Numbered from the stretch's first letter, positions 27,838-37,445 are shown. The stretch: DNA of 64,000 bases from CALMEC01 sp031366605 (GCA_031366605.1 JANLOO010000016.1:35568-99567), one strand, 5' to 3'. The notes: generated from the letters alone by a model not told the origin. Program-made: numbers and translations.

Positions 27838-29736
27838 TCAGACGAAGGCGGGGCGCTCCAGCGTGGCGCGCACGGTGGCGACGATCCCGTCGGCGTCGAG
27901 CCCGGCGATGGTGAGCATCCGGTCTGGTGTGTCCTGCTCGATGAACCGGTCGGGCAGGGTCAGCGAGTGTACGCGCAAGCCGTTGCTCAAGCACCCGCCC
28001 TCCGCCAATGCGCGCAGCACGTGGCTGCCGAACCCGCCGATCGCGCCTTCTTCGACCGTGATCAGGCATTCGTGTTCCGCGGCCAGGCGCGTCAACAACT
28101 CGTGATCGAGTGGCTTGACGAAGCGCGCATCGGCAACTGTCGTTGAAATCCCCTCGGCATGGAGGCGCTCGGCTGCGGCCAGACACGGACCAACACGCGT
28201 GCCGAGGGCGAGGAGTGCCACCTGGGTCCCCTCGCGCACGACCCTGCCACGACCGATCGCCAGCGGCGTGCCGCGTTCGGGCAGATCGCGGCCAACCCCG
28301 TTGCCGCGCGGGTAGCGCAGCGCGATCGGGCCGTCGTCATAGGCGGCGGCGGTCGCGACCATGTGCATCAGCTCCAACTCGTCCGCCGGGGCCATGACCA
28401 CGAAGCCCGGCAGGCACGCGAGGAACGTCACATCAAACGCGCCCGCGTGGGTGGAACCATCGGCGCCAACCAACCCCGCGCGGTCGATGGCAAATCGCAC
28501 CGGCAGGTGCTGGACCGCGACATCGTGGACGATCTGATCGTACGCGCGCTGCAGGAACGTGCTGTAGATCGCGCAGAACGGCTTCATCCCCTCGGCCGCG
28601 AGTCCGGCGGCGAACGTCACCGCGTGTTGCTCGGCGATCCCGACGTCGAAGGTGCGTTTCGGGAACTCGGCGCCGAACACGTCCAGTCCGGTGCCGGCCG
28701 GCATTGCTGCTCCAACCGCGACGATCCGGACATCCGCGCGGGCCTCGGCGACCAGCGCGTCGGCGAACACGCGTGTGTAGGTCGGCGTTGCAGCGGTCGC
28801 CTTCTTCTGTTCGCCGGTCGATGCATCGAAGCTGGCCACGCCGTGATACTTGTCCGCGGAGGCCTCCGCAGGGGCATAGCCCTTGCCTTTGTGCGTCACC
28901 ACGTGGAGCAAGATGGGTCCGGTCTCGGCATCGCGGACGTTGCGAAGCACAGGTACGAGATGCTCCAAGTTGTGGCCGTCCACCGGCCCGACGTAGAAGA
29001 ACCCGAGCTGCTCGAAGAGCGTCCCGCCGCCCAGGATCCCACGTGTGAACGCCTCGGCCCGCTGCGCGGTGTCGTAGACCAGCTTGGGGAACCGACGAGC
29101 GAGCTGCTTTCCCGCCTCACGGATGTTGCGGTACGTGCCACCGGAGACGAGCCGGGCCAGGTGCGCCGACATCGCGCCGACCGACGGCGCAATCGACATG
29201 TCGTTGTCGTTGAGGATGACAACGAGCCGCTCATCGCGCGCACCGGCGTTGTTCATCGCCTCGTACGCCATCCCGGCCGACATGGCGCCGTCGCCGATCA
29301 CACAGACGACGTTGTTGTCAGCGCCGCTCAGATCCCGTGCGACCGCCATCCCGAGACCGGCTGAGATCGACGTCGACGAGTGCCCGGCACCGAAGGGGTC
29401 GTACGCGCTCTCGGAACGCTTGGTGAACCCCGAGAGCCCACCGCCCTGACGCAGGGTCTTCATCCGATCACGTCGCCCGGTCAGGATCTTGTGCGGGTAG
29501 GCCTGGTGTCCCACATCCCAGATGAGCCGGTCGTTCGGGGTGTCGAACACGTAATGCAGTGCGAGGGTCAGCTCGACCACGCCAAGCCCGGCGCCCAGAT
29601 GCCCGCCGGTGACCGAGACGGCATCGATCATCTCGGCGCGAAGCTCGTCTGCGAGTTGCCGCAGGGACTGCATCGGCAGGCGGCGAAGGTCAGCCGGGTT
29701 GTTGATGGTGTCGAGGAGTGGCGTCATTGGGGGCAT
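27838..29736 (-). CDS. dxs: 1-Deoxy-D-xylulose-5-phosphate synthase
   Basis: A 632-residue ThDP enzyme that joins pyruvate and glyceraldehyde-3-phosphate, the first step of the MEP pathway. Signatures are GHLGAGLGVVELTLALHYVF, WDVGHQAYPHKILTGR, the ThDP/Mg motif GDGAMSAGMAYEAMNNAG, and FDVGIAEQHAVTFAAG with the catalytic glutamate. The C-terminal transketolase domain is complete. TACCCT lies six bases before ATG 29736. It follows aceB with 31 bases between, yet the box suggests its own start as well. Confidence 0.97.
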   Translation of the reverse strand: MPPMTPLLDTINNPADLRRLPMQSLRQLADELRAEMIDAVSVTGGHLGAGLGVVELTLALHYVFDTPNDRLIWDVGHQAYPHKILTGRRDRMKTLRQGGGLSGFTKRSESAYDPFGAGHSSTSISAGLGMAVARDLSGADNNVVCVIGDGAMSAGMAYEAMNNAGARDERLVVILNDNDMSIAPSVGAMSAHLARLVSGGTYRNIREAGKQLARRFPKLVYDTAQRAEAFTRGILGGGTLFEQLGFFYVGPVDGHNLEHLVPVLRNVRDAETGPILLHVVTHKGKGYAPAEASADKYHGVASFDASTGEQKKATAATPTYTRVFADALVAEARADVRIVAVGAAMPAGTGLDVFGAEFPKRTFDVGIAEQHAVTFAAGLAAEGMKPFCAIYSTFLQRAYDQIVHDVAVQHLPVRFAIDRAGLVGADGSTHAGAFDVTFLACLPGFVVMAPADELELMHMVATAAAYDDGPIALRYPRGNGVGRDLPERGTPLAIGRGRVVREGTQVALLALGTRVGPCLAAAERLHAEGISTTVADARFVKPLDHELLTRLAAEHECLITVEEGAIGGFGSHVLRALAEGGCLSNGLRVHSLTLPDRFIEQDTPDRMLTIAGLDADGIVATVRATLERPAFV

Positions 29737-29742
29737 TGCCCA

Positions 29743-29748
29743 AGGGTA
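29743..29748 (-). promoter_or_regulatory. -10-like box for leaderless dxs transcript
   Basis: TACCCT on the minus strand, six bases (TGGGCA) before ATG 29736, within the aceB-dxs gap. Confidence 0.35.
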
Positions 29749-29767
29749 CCCGGGAGATCGTCCTTGT

Positions 29768-31369
29768 TCAGTCGATCATCCGGTAGGCGGGGAGGGTGAG
29801 GAAGTCGACGAGCTTGTCGGCGGTGGAGATCTCGTCGAAGAGGCGCGCGGCCTCTTCGTAGCGGCCGGCGTCGTAGCCGGAGCCGAGCTCGTCCTTGATG
29901 ACCACCATCTCCTCACCGAGGAACTGGCGGAACATCGGCACGTCGATCTTTCGGCCGTCGTCCAACACGCCCTTCTCGTTGTGGATCCACTGCCAGAGCT
30001 GCGAGCGGCTGATCTCGGCGGTCGCGGCGTCCTCCATCAGGTTGCGGATCGGCACGCAGCCGACACCCGCGAGCCACGCGCCCAGGTACTGGACACCCAC
30101 GTTGATGTTGGTACGCACGCCGGTCTCGGTGATCGGACCCTCGGGACCGAAGTCCAGCAGGTCGTCCGCGGTGATCTCGACATCGGCCAGCTTCTTGTCG
30201 ATCTGGTTGGCGCCGGGCATGACCGCGTCGAACGCCTCGAGGGCGATCGCGACCAGGCCGGGGTGTGCGACCCACGTCCCGTCGTGGCCGTTGTTCGCCT
30301 CACGGATCTTGTCCTGACGCACCTTCTCGAGCGCCGCGTCGTTGGCCTCGGGGTCGTTTTTGATCGGGATCTGCGCCGCCATGCCGCCCATCGCGTGAGC
30401 GTTGCGCCGATGACAGGTCTTGATGCACAGCAGGCTGTACGAGTTCATGAAATGCGTCGCCATCGTGACCAGTGCCCGGTCAGCCAGCACAAAGTCGGGA
30501 CGGCTGCGGAACTTCTTGATGCAGCTGAAGATGTAGTCCCAGCGACCGCAGTTGAGGCCGGCCGAGTGGTCGCGCAGCTCGTACAGGATCTCGTCCATCT
30601 CGAACGACGCCAGGATCGTCTCGATCAGCACCGTCGCCTTGATCGTCCCCTGCGGGATGCCCAAGTGGTCCTGCGTCATCACGAAGATGTCGTTCCACAG
30701 GCGCGCTTCGAGGTGGCTCTCCAACTTGGGCAGATAAAAGTACGGGCCGCTGCCCCCGGCGATCTTGGGCTTGGCGCTGTGGAACATGTAGAGCGCGAAG
30801 TCAAAGACACCGCCGCTGACCGGCTGGCCGTCGACGGTGAAGTGCTTCTCCATCAAGTGCCAGCCGCGGGGACGGACGAGGAGGGTCGCCGTCTCGTCCT
30901 TGAGCGCGTACTTCTTGCCGTCCGGGTTCTCGAACGAGATGCGTCGCAGCACCGCGTCGCGCAGGTTGACTTGGCCCATGATGCAGTTGGCCCATGTCGG
31001 CGTGTTGGAGTCCTCGAAGTCCGCCATGAACGCCTTGGCGCCGGAGTTGAGTGCGTTGATGATCATCTTGCGGTCCACGGGACCCGTGATCTCGGTGCGG
31101 CGGTCCTGCATGTCAGCCGGCACCGGTGCCACGGTCCAATCGCCCGCGCGGACGTCCGCGGTGTCGGGCAGGAAGTCCGGTCGCTCACCGGCGTCCAGGC
31201 GCGCCTGGCGCGCCTCACGGGCGTCCAGCAGCTCGACCCGCCGCGCGTCGAACGCGCGGTGCAGCTTCGCGACGAGCTCCATCGCCTCCGGTACGAGGAT
31301 CTCGGCCATGCCGGGGACCTCGGGGCCGCGGATCTCGACGCCCGCGGGTGGGGTGATGTTGCTCGCCAT
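29768..31369 (-). CDS. aceB: Malate synthase A
   Basis: A 533-residue malate synthase that condenses glyoxylate and acetyl-CoA. The A-type blocks are FMADFEDSNTPTW, the RPRGWHLMEKH segment, VLIETILASFEMDEILYELR and GLNCGRWDYIFSCIKKF, with the catalytic acid expected in the last third (NLMEDAATAEISRSQLWQW). The length is typical of isoform A, not the larger G form. AAGGAG precedes ATG 31369. Isocitrate lyase is not in this window. It sits between an aldo/keto reductase and dxs on the same strand. Confidence 0.96.
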   Translation of the reverse strand: MASNITPPAGVEIRGPEVPGMAEILVPEAMELVAKLHRAFDARRVELLDAREARQARLDAGERPDFLPDTADVRAGDWTVAPVPADMQDRRTEITGPVDRKMIINALNSGAKAFMADFEDSNTPTWANCIMGQVNLRDAVLRRISFENPDGKKYALKDETATLLVRPRGWHLMEKHFTVDGQPVSGGVFDFALYMFHSAKPKIAGGSGPYFYLPKLESHLEARLWNDIFVMTQDHLGIPQGTIKATVLIETILASFEMDEILYELRDHSAGLNCGRWDYIFSCIKKFRSRPDFVLADRALVTMATHFMNSYSLLCIKTCHRRNAHAMGGMAAQIPIKNDPEANDAALEKVRQDKIREANNGHDGTWVAHPGLVAIALEAFDAVMPGANQIDKKLADVEITADDLLDFGPEGPITETGVRTNINVGVQYLGAWLAGVGCVPIRNLMEDAATAEISRSQLWQWIHNEKGVLDDGRKIDVPMFRQFLGEEMVVIKDELGSGYDAGRYEEAARLFDEISTADKLVDFLTLPAYRMID

Positions 31370-31502
31370 CGTGCTCCTTCCAGTGGGTCAAAATACGACG
31401 CAGCGGGGCTGCGCTCAGTCACGACAGCGCCCCAGAACCTGCTGCACTCCCGGCCATACCGGGCGGCGAAGACTAGTCGATCACCGCTGAAAGCGGTGGC
31501 AC

Positions 31503-32507
31503 TCAGCTGTGAGCAGGGACAACCGGACCAGCGCCGGCACCGCTCGCAACGATGGCGTCACCGATCTCGGCCAGGTCGCCGACGGTGAGCGCAAGGTCCG
31601 CCGCCGCGACCCACCCCTCGACCTGCGCGCCGTTGCGCGCGCCGACGATTGCCGCAGTCACCCCTGGCCACGCGAGCGTCCAGGCCACCGCGACAGCCGC
31701 GACGGAGGCACCGTGTCGCTCCGCGATCGGCCGCAGCGCGTCCTGCAGCGCGAGGTTGCGCGAGAGGTGCGGCTCGTGAAACTCCGGGAAGCCGTGCCGC
31801 CAGTCGGTCGGGTCCAGCGTGGACATCCGCTCCCGCGTGAATGCACCGGTCAGCAGCCCCGAGGCCATCGGGCTGTAGACGATGACTCCGGTGCCGTTGC
31901 GCGCGCACCAGGGCAGAATCTCGGCTGCGACCGCGCGATCGATCGCGTTGAACGGCGGTTGCAGGCTGTCGACGTGCAGGATCGGCTCGCAGCGCTCCAG
32001 CAGCGCGACGTCGAAATTGGACACGCCGGCCCAGCGCACCTTTCCCTCCCGCACGAGCTCGGCCATGACGCCCCAGCTGTCCTCGATGGGCGTGCCTGTC
32101 TGGTCAGGCCAGTGGAACTGGTAGAGGTCGATCTGCTCGATCCCAAGCCGGCGCAGGGAGTCGTCGCACTCGCGCCGGATCTCGGCCGGTCGCAGGTTCT
32201 CGCGGGGCACTGCGTCGGCCTGGTCATGCCAGACCATTCCGCATTTGGTCAGTACCAGCGGGCGATCCGAAATGCCGTGCAACGCCTTCTGCACCACCTC
32301 CTCGGAGTGGCCAAGACCGTACACCGCGGCGGTGTCGATCCACGAAATACCCAGATCGAGTGCACGATGGATCGCGGCAATGGAGTCCTGGTCATCCTGC
32401 GGGCCCCAGCCGTATTTCCAGTCCCCCCCGATCGCCCACGCGCCGAACCCGACGGTGGTCAACTCTGGGCCCGCTCGACCGAGCCTGCGTGTAGGAAGGC
32501 CGCTCAT
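31503..32507 (-). CDS. Aldo/keto reductase
   Basis: A 334-residue TIM-barrel NADPH-dependent reductase. The catalytic tetrad can be traced as D58 and Y63 (SWIDTAAVYGLGHSEEV), the lysine in VLTKCG and the histidine in LYQFHWPDQ. The cofactor end is GARNGAQVEG. It belongs to the general AKR group (YghZ/Tas-like) whose substrates are small aldehydes and ketones. It is divergent from the Rieske operon, with 138 bases between the two starts. Confidence 0.88.
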   Translation of the reverse strand: MSGLPTRRLGRAGPELTTVGFGAWAIGGDWKYGWGPQDDQDSIAAIHRALDLGISWIDTAAVYGLGHSEEVVQKALHGISDRPLVLTKCGMVWHDQADAVPRENLRPAEIRRECDDSLRRLGIEQIDLYQFHWPDQTGTPIEDSWGVMAELVREGKVRWAGVSNFDVALLERCEPILHVDSLQPPFNAIDRAVAAEILPWCARNGTGVIVYSPMASGLLTGAFTRERMSTLDPTDWRHGFPEFHEPHLSRNLALQDALRPIAERHGASVAAVAVAWTLAWPGVTAAIVGARNGAQVEGWVAAADLALTVGDLAEIGDAIVASGAGAGPVVPAHS

Positions 32508-32645
32508 ACGAGGATCCTCTCAGATGGCAGACCGCGGCCGGGTCGGCGCGCCCGCGGGTGACGCCCCCTCGACGTCGGGGGTCTGACGTGTAACGCTCTC
32601 GTCCTATTCGGGACGAACTGTGGAATCGACGGCGGAGGGTGAACG

Positions 32646-34268
32646 ATGACGGCTGCGGAGGATGCGCTGGCGGAACACGACGCCCCGGAGCGGTGGGTGT
32701 CTACGTGCCGGTTCGACGAGATCGTCCCCGGACGCGGACGGCTCACGCTCGTCAACGGCACAGAGATCGCGTTGATGCGTGACGGCGATGCGGTGTTCGG
32801 TGTGGGCAACCTGTGCCCACACCGCGGCGGGCAGATCTCGGATGGGACGGTGCACGAGGGCAAGGCCGTCTGCCCGCTGCACCTGTGGGACTTCGATCTG
32901 GCCACCGGGATCTCGCCGTTCAACCCCGCCGACGCGCTGCCGACCTATCCGGTGCGGGTGCGCCAGGGGCTCGTCGAGGTGGACGCGGCGCGTGTCGCAA
33001 CCGCGCCCTTGCGCCCGGACGTCTACCTGGGCCAATGGATGCGTCGCGGCGCGACCGACCGGGGCATGTACACGGTGCAACACCTGGCCGACGGTGGCCG
33101 TCCAGCTGTGGAAGCCATGGGCACCCAACGGCTCGATCCGGGCCAGAACCGCGCGCCGTACCCGGGCTACGACGACCTGGTGTTCCGGCCGGCGCAGCTC
33201 GACCGGCTGCCGACGCAAGGCGACGTTGCCGTCGACACCTCCGTTGTGCTCGGTGCGCGTTCGGCCAAGCCCCTGGCCCTGGACATCCCGATCTTCGTCA
33301 GCCACATGTCATACGGTGCGCTCTCGGCGGAAGCCAAAGAGGCTCTGGCCCGCGGGGCCTCGGCCGCCGGCAGCGCGATCGCGAGCGGCGAGGGTGGCCC
33401 TCACCCGAATGAACGCGATAACGCCGCCAGGTACATCTTCGAGATGGCGTCCGGCTATTTCGGTTGGACCGACGACAACATCCGTGCCGCCGACGCGATC
33501 GAGATCAAGATCGGCCAGGGCGCCAAACCCGGTCTGGGCGGGACCCTGCTCGGCGCCAAGGTGACCCCTGAGATCGCCGCGGTGCGTGGTGTTGAGCCGG
33601 GCTCGGACGTCCACTCACCGGCCCACTTTCGCGACATCAACTCACCGGCCGACCTTGCGCGGAGGGTCGCCGAGATCAAGGCAACCAGCGGCGGGGCGCC
33701 GGTCGGCATCAAGTTCGCGGCGGGAAACGTCGAGGCCGACCTGGCCATCGCGATCGAAGCCGGCGCGGACTGGGTCACAATCGACGGGTTCGGCGGCGGC
33801 ACCGGCGCGGCGCCCGTGCACGTCAAGGACAACGTCGGCATCCCGTCGATGTTCGCGTTGATCCGCGCCCGGCGCTGGTTGGACGACCATGGCGTCAGCG
33901 ACGTGCAGCTGATCGCGACCGGCGGCTTCCGAACGCCCGACGAAATGGCCAAGGCCCTGGCCCTTGGCGCCGATGCAGTCGCGCTCGCGACATCATCCCT
34001 GATGGCGATCGGCTGCCAGCAGTACCGCGCGTGTCACCGCGGCACGTGCCCGGTCGGTATTGCAACCCAGGATCCGGTGCTGCGCGAGCGCTTGGACATC
34101 CCGACATCGGCCACCCGGCTCGAAGCGTTCCTACGCGGCGCAACCGCCATGATCGTCGACTACACCCGGGTGTGCGGCCACACCCGCGTCGGAGATCTTG
34201 CGCACGCGGACCTGGTGGCCCTTGACCGCGACCTCGCCGACAGAACGGACTTGGCATGGGTGCTGTGA
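32646..34268 (+). CDS. Fusion: Rieske ferredoxin domain + glutamate-synthase-like FMN domain
   Basis: A 540-residue protein. Residues 15-105 form a Rieske domain with ligands C57, H59 (CPHRGG) and C76, H79 (CPLHLWDF). Residues about 160-530 are a glutamate-synthase FMN barrel (FVSHMSYGALSAEAKEALA, EIKIGQGAKPGLGG, DGFGGGTGAAP). A [3Fe-4S] motif C457-x5-C463-x4-C468 is intact. There is no glutaminase domain, so ammonia from glutamine is not made here. It should be an iron-sulfur flavoenzyme fed electrons through its own Rieske centre; the substrate is unknown. GGAGGG precedes ATG 32646. Confidence 0.85.
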   Translation: MTAAEDALAEHDAPERWVSTCRFDEIVPGRGRLTLVNGTEIALMRDGDAVFGVGNLCPHRGGQISDGTVHEGKAVCPLHLWDFDLATGISPFNPADALPTYPVRVRQGLVEVDAARVATAPLRPDVYLGQWMRRGATDRGMYTVQHLADGGRPAVEAMGTQRLDPGQNRAPYPGYDDLVFRPAQLDRLPTQGDVAVDTSVVLGARSAKPLALDIPIFVSHMSYGALSAEAKEALARGASAAGSAIASGEGGPHPNERDNAARYIFEMASGYFGWTDDNIRAADAIEIKIGQGAKPGLGGTLLGAKVTPEIAAVRGVEPGSDVHSPAHFRDINSPADLARRVAEIKATSGGAPVGIKFAAGNVEADLAIAIEAGADWVTIDGFGGGTGAAPVHVKDNVGIPSMFALIRARRWLDDHGVSDVQLIATGGFRTPDEMAKALALGADAVALATSSLMAIGCQQYRACHRGTCPVGIATQDPVLRERLDIPTSATRLEAFLRGATAMIVDYTRVCGHTRVGDLAHADLVALDRDLADRTDLAWVL

Positions 34269-36205
34269 GCATGGAGTGGCATCGCATCGATCCGGGCCCT
34301 CTCGAGACGGATGGGTTGACGACCGTTGTCGCCGGCGGCCGCGCGCTGTGTGTCACGCGCACCGCCGAGGGCTATGGCGTGCTCGACAACCGCTGCCCCC
34401 ATCAGGGCGGACCGTTGGGCGACGGCCAAATCGAGAACGGCTACGTCATTTGCCCGTGGCACGGATACGAGTACCACCCGTGTACGGGCTCCCCGCCGCC
34501 GGGCTTCGTCGACGCCGCCACCGGCTACCGGGTCGAGCAGCGCGACGACGGGCTGTATGTCGAGCTTCCCGTCGTCGAACAGCGCGTCTCGTTGATGGAC
34601 CAGGTCGTCGCGACCCTCTGCGACTGGGGACTCGACACGGTGTTCGGCATGGTCGGCCACTCCAACTTGGGACTCGCCGACGCATTGCGGAAGGCCGAGG
34701 AGGCCGGACGCCTGCGCTACGTCGGCATTCGCCACGAGGGTGCGGCCGCGTTTGCCGCGAGCGCCTACGCCAAACTCACGGGTCGGCCGGCGGCGTGTTT
34801 CTCGATCGCCGGACCAGGCGCGACCAACCTGTTGACCGGCTTGTGGGACGCCAAGGTGGATCGCGCCCCCGTGCTGGCGCTGACCGGCCAGGTGCAGACG
34901 CACGTACTGGGGCCCGGGGCGTTCCAAGAGGTGCCACTGGCCCAGGCCTTCGCCGCGGTCGCCGAGTGGAGTCAGACCGTCCTGACCGCCGGCAACGCCA
35001 CCGAACTCGCAGCGTTGGCGATGAAACACGCGATTGTTCAGCGCGACGTCGCCCACCTGATCTTTCCTGACGAGGCACAGGAGCTGGCAGGCCGCGACGA
35101 CCCGCCGCCCCGCCCGGTGGCCGGGCGGATCTCGACCACGACGATCGCCCCTCCCCAGGCCGAGTTGGAGGAGGCGATCGCGCTGTTGCGAGCCGCTGAG
35201 CGCCCGGTGATCATCGTCGGCGCAGGCGCCCGTCCCTTCCGCGAGGCTGCGCTCGCCTTTGCCGAGCGCATCGACGCACCGATCATCACCACGTTCAAGG
35301 CCAAGGGCCTGGTGCCGGATGACCATCCGCTGGCATGCGGTGTGCTCGGCCGGTCCGGTACGCCGATCGGCTCGGCCACGATGGCCAAAGCGGACTGCCT
35401 GTTGGTATTGGGCGCGTCGTTTTCGAACCACACGGGCATCGCGACGTGGGTGCCCACGATCCAGGTGGACCTGGATCGCATGGCGCTCGGAAAGTTCCAC
35501 CCGGTGCAGGTGCCGCTGTGGGGCGATATCGGACGTACGCTCGACCTGCTGACGGCGGCGGTGCCGTCGGCCTCGCGACCCGATGTGCGTCAGACGTTGG
35601 ACGGACGGTGGGAGCATTGGCGGACCGAAAAGCAGCGCCGTGCCGCGCTGGTCGACGGCGCCGGACGGCTGCACCCGGCCGCCGTGTTCGACGCGCTGAC
35701 CCAGGCGGTCCCAGCCGATGCCGTCATCGCGGTTGACGTCGGCAACAACACGTACGCGTTCGGTCACTACTTCGAATGCCGTCCGGGTCAAGACGTGTTG
35801 ATGTCGGGGTACCTGGGATCCATCGGATTTGGCTTCCCTGCGGCCATGGGCGCCTGGGCCGCGGCGGGTGGCACCCGAAAGATCGTCGCCGTCGCGGGTG
35901 ACGGTGGCTTTGGCCAGTACCTCGCCGAGTTCACAACCGCGGTCAAACACAGTATGGACATCACGCTGGTGCTGCTTGACAACGGCGAACTCGGCAAGAT
36001 CAGCCGGGAGCAGATCTCAGCGATCCGGCCCGTCTGGCAGACCGGTTTGGTCAACCCTGATTTCGCCGCCTACGCCGAAAGCTGCGGAGGCGTCGGATTG
36101 CGCGTGACGACCCGGGCTGAGCTGGCGCCCGCGTTCGCGGCCGCGATGGCCGTGACTGGCAAACCGACCCTTGTCCAGGTGCATTCGTCCGCACAAGCCG
36201 TCTGA
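34265..36205 (+). CDS. Fusion: Rieske ferredoxin domain + ThDP-dependent (acetolactate synthase-like) enzyme
   Basis: A 646-residue protein. The Rieske ligands are C44, H46 (CPHQGG) and C63, H66 (CPWHGYEYH). From about 110 a full three-domain ThDP enzyme follows: the catalytic glutamate in GIRHEGAAAFAASAYAKLTG, SIAGPGATNLLTGLWDA, and the ThDP/Mg motif GDGGFGQYLAEFTTAVKHSM ending in LLDNGELGKI. It resembles pyruvate oxidase, acetolactate synthase and related decarboxylases. GTG 34265 overlaps the stop of the preceding gene (GTGA); ATG 34256 and ATG 34271 are alternatives. The two Rieske fusions must act together. Confidence 0.83.
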   Translation: MSMEWHRIDPGPLETDGLTTVVAGGRALCVTRTAEGYGVLDNRCPHQGGPLGDGQIENGYVICPWHGYEYHPCTGSPPPGFVDAATGYRVEQRDDGLYVELPVVEQRVSLMDQVVATLCDWGLDTVFGMVGHSNLGLADALRKAEEAGRLRYVGIRHEGAAAFAASAYAKLTGRPAACFSIAGPGATNLLTGLWDAKVDRAPVLALTGQVQTHVLGPGAFQEVPLAQAFAAVAEWSQTVLTAGNATELAALAMKHAIVQRDVAHLIFPDEAQELAGRDDPPPRPVAGRISTTTIAPPQAELEEAIALLRAAERPVIIVGAGARPFREAALAFAERIDAPIITTFKAKGLVPDDHPLACGVLGRSGTPIGSATMAKADCLLVLGASFSNHTGIATWVPTIQVDLDRMALGKFHPVQVPLWGDIGRTLDLLTAAVPSASRPDVRQTLDGRWEHWRTEKQRRAALVDGAGRLHPAAVFDALTQAVPADAVIAVDVGNNTYAFGHYFECRPGQDVLMSGYLGSIGFGFPAAMGAWAAAGGTRKIVAVAGDGGFGQYLAEFTTAVKHSMDITLVLLDNGELGKISREQISAIRPVWQTGLVNPDFAAYAESCGGVGLRVTTRAELAPAFAAAMAVTGKPTLVQVHSSAQAV

Positions 36206-36230
36206 CGCACAACGAGCCGTTCGTCAGGTC

Positions 36231-36236
36231 TATCCT
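36231..36236 (+). promoter_or_regulatory. -10-like box for leaderless membrane-protein gene
   Basis: TATCCT seven bases before ATG 36244. Confidence 0.35.
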
Positions 36237-36243
36237 GTCCTGC

Positions 36244-36741
36244 ATGGCAGAGCACGCGAAGACGCAGGGTCCATTGACGCGACTGCTGACACGGTTCGCG
36301 ATGGATGCCAACGGTGAGTTGCGCGGGATGCGTTTGCTCGGGATTGCGTTCGTCGGCGGACTGGTCGTCGCCATCGGAACCACGATCGCGATCGTCGTCG
36401 CGGATGCGGGCAACCCCGCCACGCTCACCATCTGGGTCGTCGTGGCCTTCCTGGGCGTCAAGCTGCCGCTGCTGGGCCTGCTGTGGTGGATCCTCGGGCG
36501 ACACCAACGCGACGATGAACCCACCGACGACGAACTGCGGCAGATGTTGATCCGGTTGGAGTCCGGCACCGACGCCGCGCTGCGCACGCCGGACGCGCAC
36601 GATCGCCTCGAAATCCTTCGCGACGAAGCGTGGTTTGTCGCCGATCATGCCTCCGACGAGCTCAAACCACAGGCCGTCGAACTGGCGATCAGGTTGGACG
36701 AGCTCGCTCACGCGGCGGCACCCACCGGCACCAGCGCCTGA
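36244..36741 (+). CDS. Small two-helix membrane protein of unknown function
   Basis: A 165-residue protein with membrane helices at about 31-52 and 61-84 and a hydrophilic, helix-rich C-terminal half (DDELRQMLIRLESGTDAALR, RLEILRDEAWFVADHAS). No family is recognised. It lies 38 bases after the Rieske-ThDP gene; its own -10-like box leaves open whether it belongs to that operon. Confidence 0.6.
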   Translation: MAEHAKTQGPLTRLLTRFAMDANGELRGMRLLGIAFVGGLVVAIGTTIAIVVADAGNPATLTIWVVVAFLGVKLPLLGLLWWILGRHQRDDEPTDDELRQMLIRLESGTDAALRTPDAHDRLEILRDEAWFVADHASDELKPQAVELAIRLDELAHAAAPTGTSA

Positions 36742-36931
36742 CGCAGCCACACCCGCCCCAATCGCGACGTTCGCCGTGCGGCAAAGGAAATCCGCCCGAG
36801 GGGTAGCCGACATTGGATTGCGATGCAATACTCACCGCGGCGTGTCCCGGAGTCGCCCCGGGCCGGGTCTGACCATTCGGGGGGGAATGATCATGCCGCG
36901 AGTCCCCTGACCGGGGTCCTGGTCCCACCCA

Positions 36932-36943
36932 CCGGGGCCCCGG
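36932..36943. terminator. GC palindrome between convergent genes
   Basis: CCGGGGCCCCGG is a perfect 12-base palindrome, 15 bases before the stop of the convergent RNase HI gene. It may help end transcription from either side. The rest of 36742-36957 shows nothing else. Confidence 0.3.
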
Positions 36944-36957
36944 GCCTCGCGCCACGG

Positions 36958-37401
36958 TTACGGTCGACCTGCGGCCTCGTCCATCGCGACGTTTGCGAGA
37001 CGGTCGGCCTCGGCGTTTCCCGCGCGGCGCACGTGTTCGAACGTCACCGAGTCGAACTTGCGGGCAAGCTCGCTGGCCTCGAGATGGAGCGCCCGCAACC
37101 CCTCGGCCCGCACCCGCCACTTGCCTTTGACCTGTTCGATGACGAGCTTCGAATCACCGAATACACGCAGTTGTCTGATGCCGAGCTCGGCGGCGTGGCG
37201 CATTCCCGCGATAATGCCGCGATATTCTGCGACGTTGTTGGTCGCGACGCCGATCGCGTGCCCGTCAGCGGCGAGCGTCTCGCCGTCAGGCCGCTCCAAC
37301 ACGTAGCCGTAGCCGGCGGGTCCGGGATTGCCACGGGAGCCACCGTCGAAGTAGAGGACGGCGTCCTCCTGCGCCGAGAACAGCGACTGCTGCTCGCTCA
37401 T
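36958..37401 (-). CDS. RNase HI-type ribonuclease (reverse transcriptase-like)
   Basis: A 147-residue RNase H fold protein of the short actinobacterial/plant-like type. The DEDD set is D19 (LYFDGGSRGNPGPAG), E59 (NNVAEYRGI), D83 (VFGDSKLVIEQV) and D133 (RRAGNAEADRLANVAMD). It should cut the RNA of RNA:DNA hybrids. The start is ATG 37401, giving the MSEQQSLF N-terminus; a GTG at 37431 would add ten residues. Confidence 0.9.
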   Translation of the reverse strand: MSEQQSLFSAQEDAVLYFDGGSRGNPGPAGYGYVLERPDGETLAADGHAIGVATNNVAEYRGIIAGMRHAAELGIRQLRVFGDSKLVIEQVKGKWRVRAEGLRALHLEASELARKFDSVTFEHVRRAGNAEADRLANVAMDEAAGRP

Positions 37402-37445
37402 CGGCGGGATCTGTCCTTGGAGAGGGCGCACATGTGGGCGGGATC

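Noticed and set aside
27610..28146. 178-codon open frame on the plus strand
   Set aside because: Mostly antisense to dxs; only the repeat-element part is of interest and is reported separately.
29609..31588. 659-codon open frame on the plus strand
   Set aside because: Antisense to malate synthase and part of dxs; no family-like motifs, whereas both minus-strand genes are certain.
34160..35950. 596-codon open frame on the minus strand
   Set aside because: Antisense to the Rieske-ThDP gene, Arg/His/Gln-rich without motifs.
36689..37120. 143-codon minus-strand frame after the small membrane protein
   Set aside because: Overlaps the 3' end of the RNase HI gene in another frame; Arg/Gly-rich, no motif.
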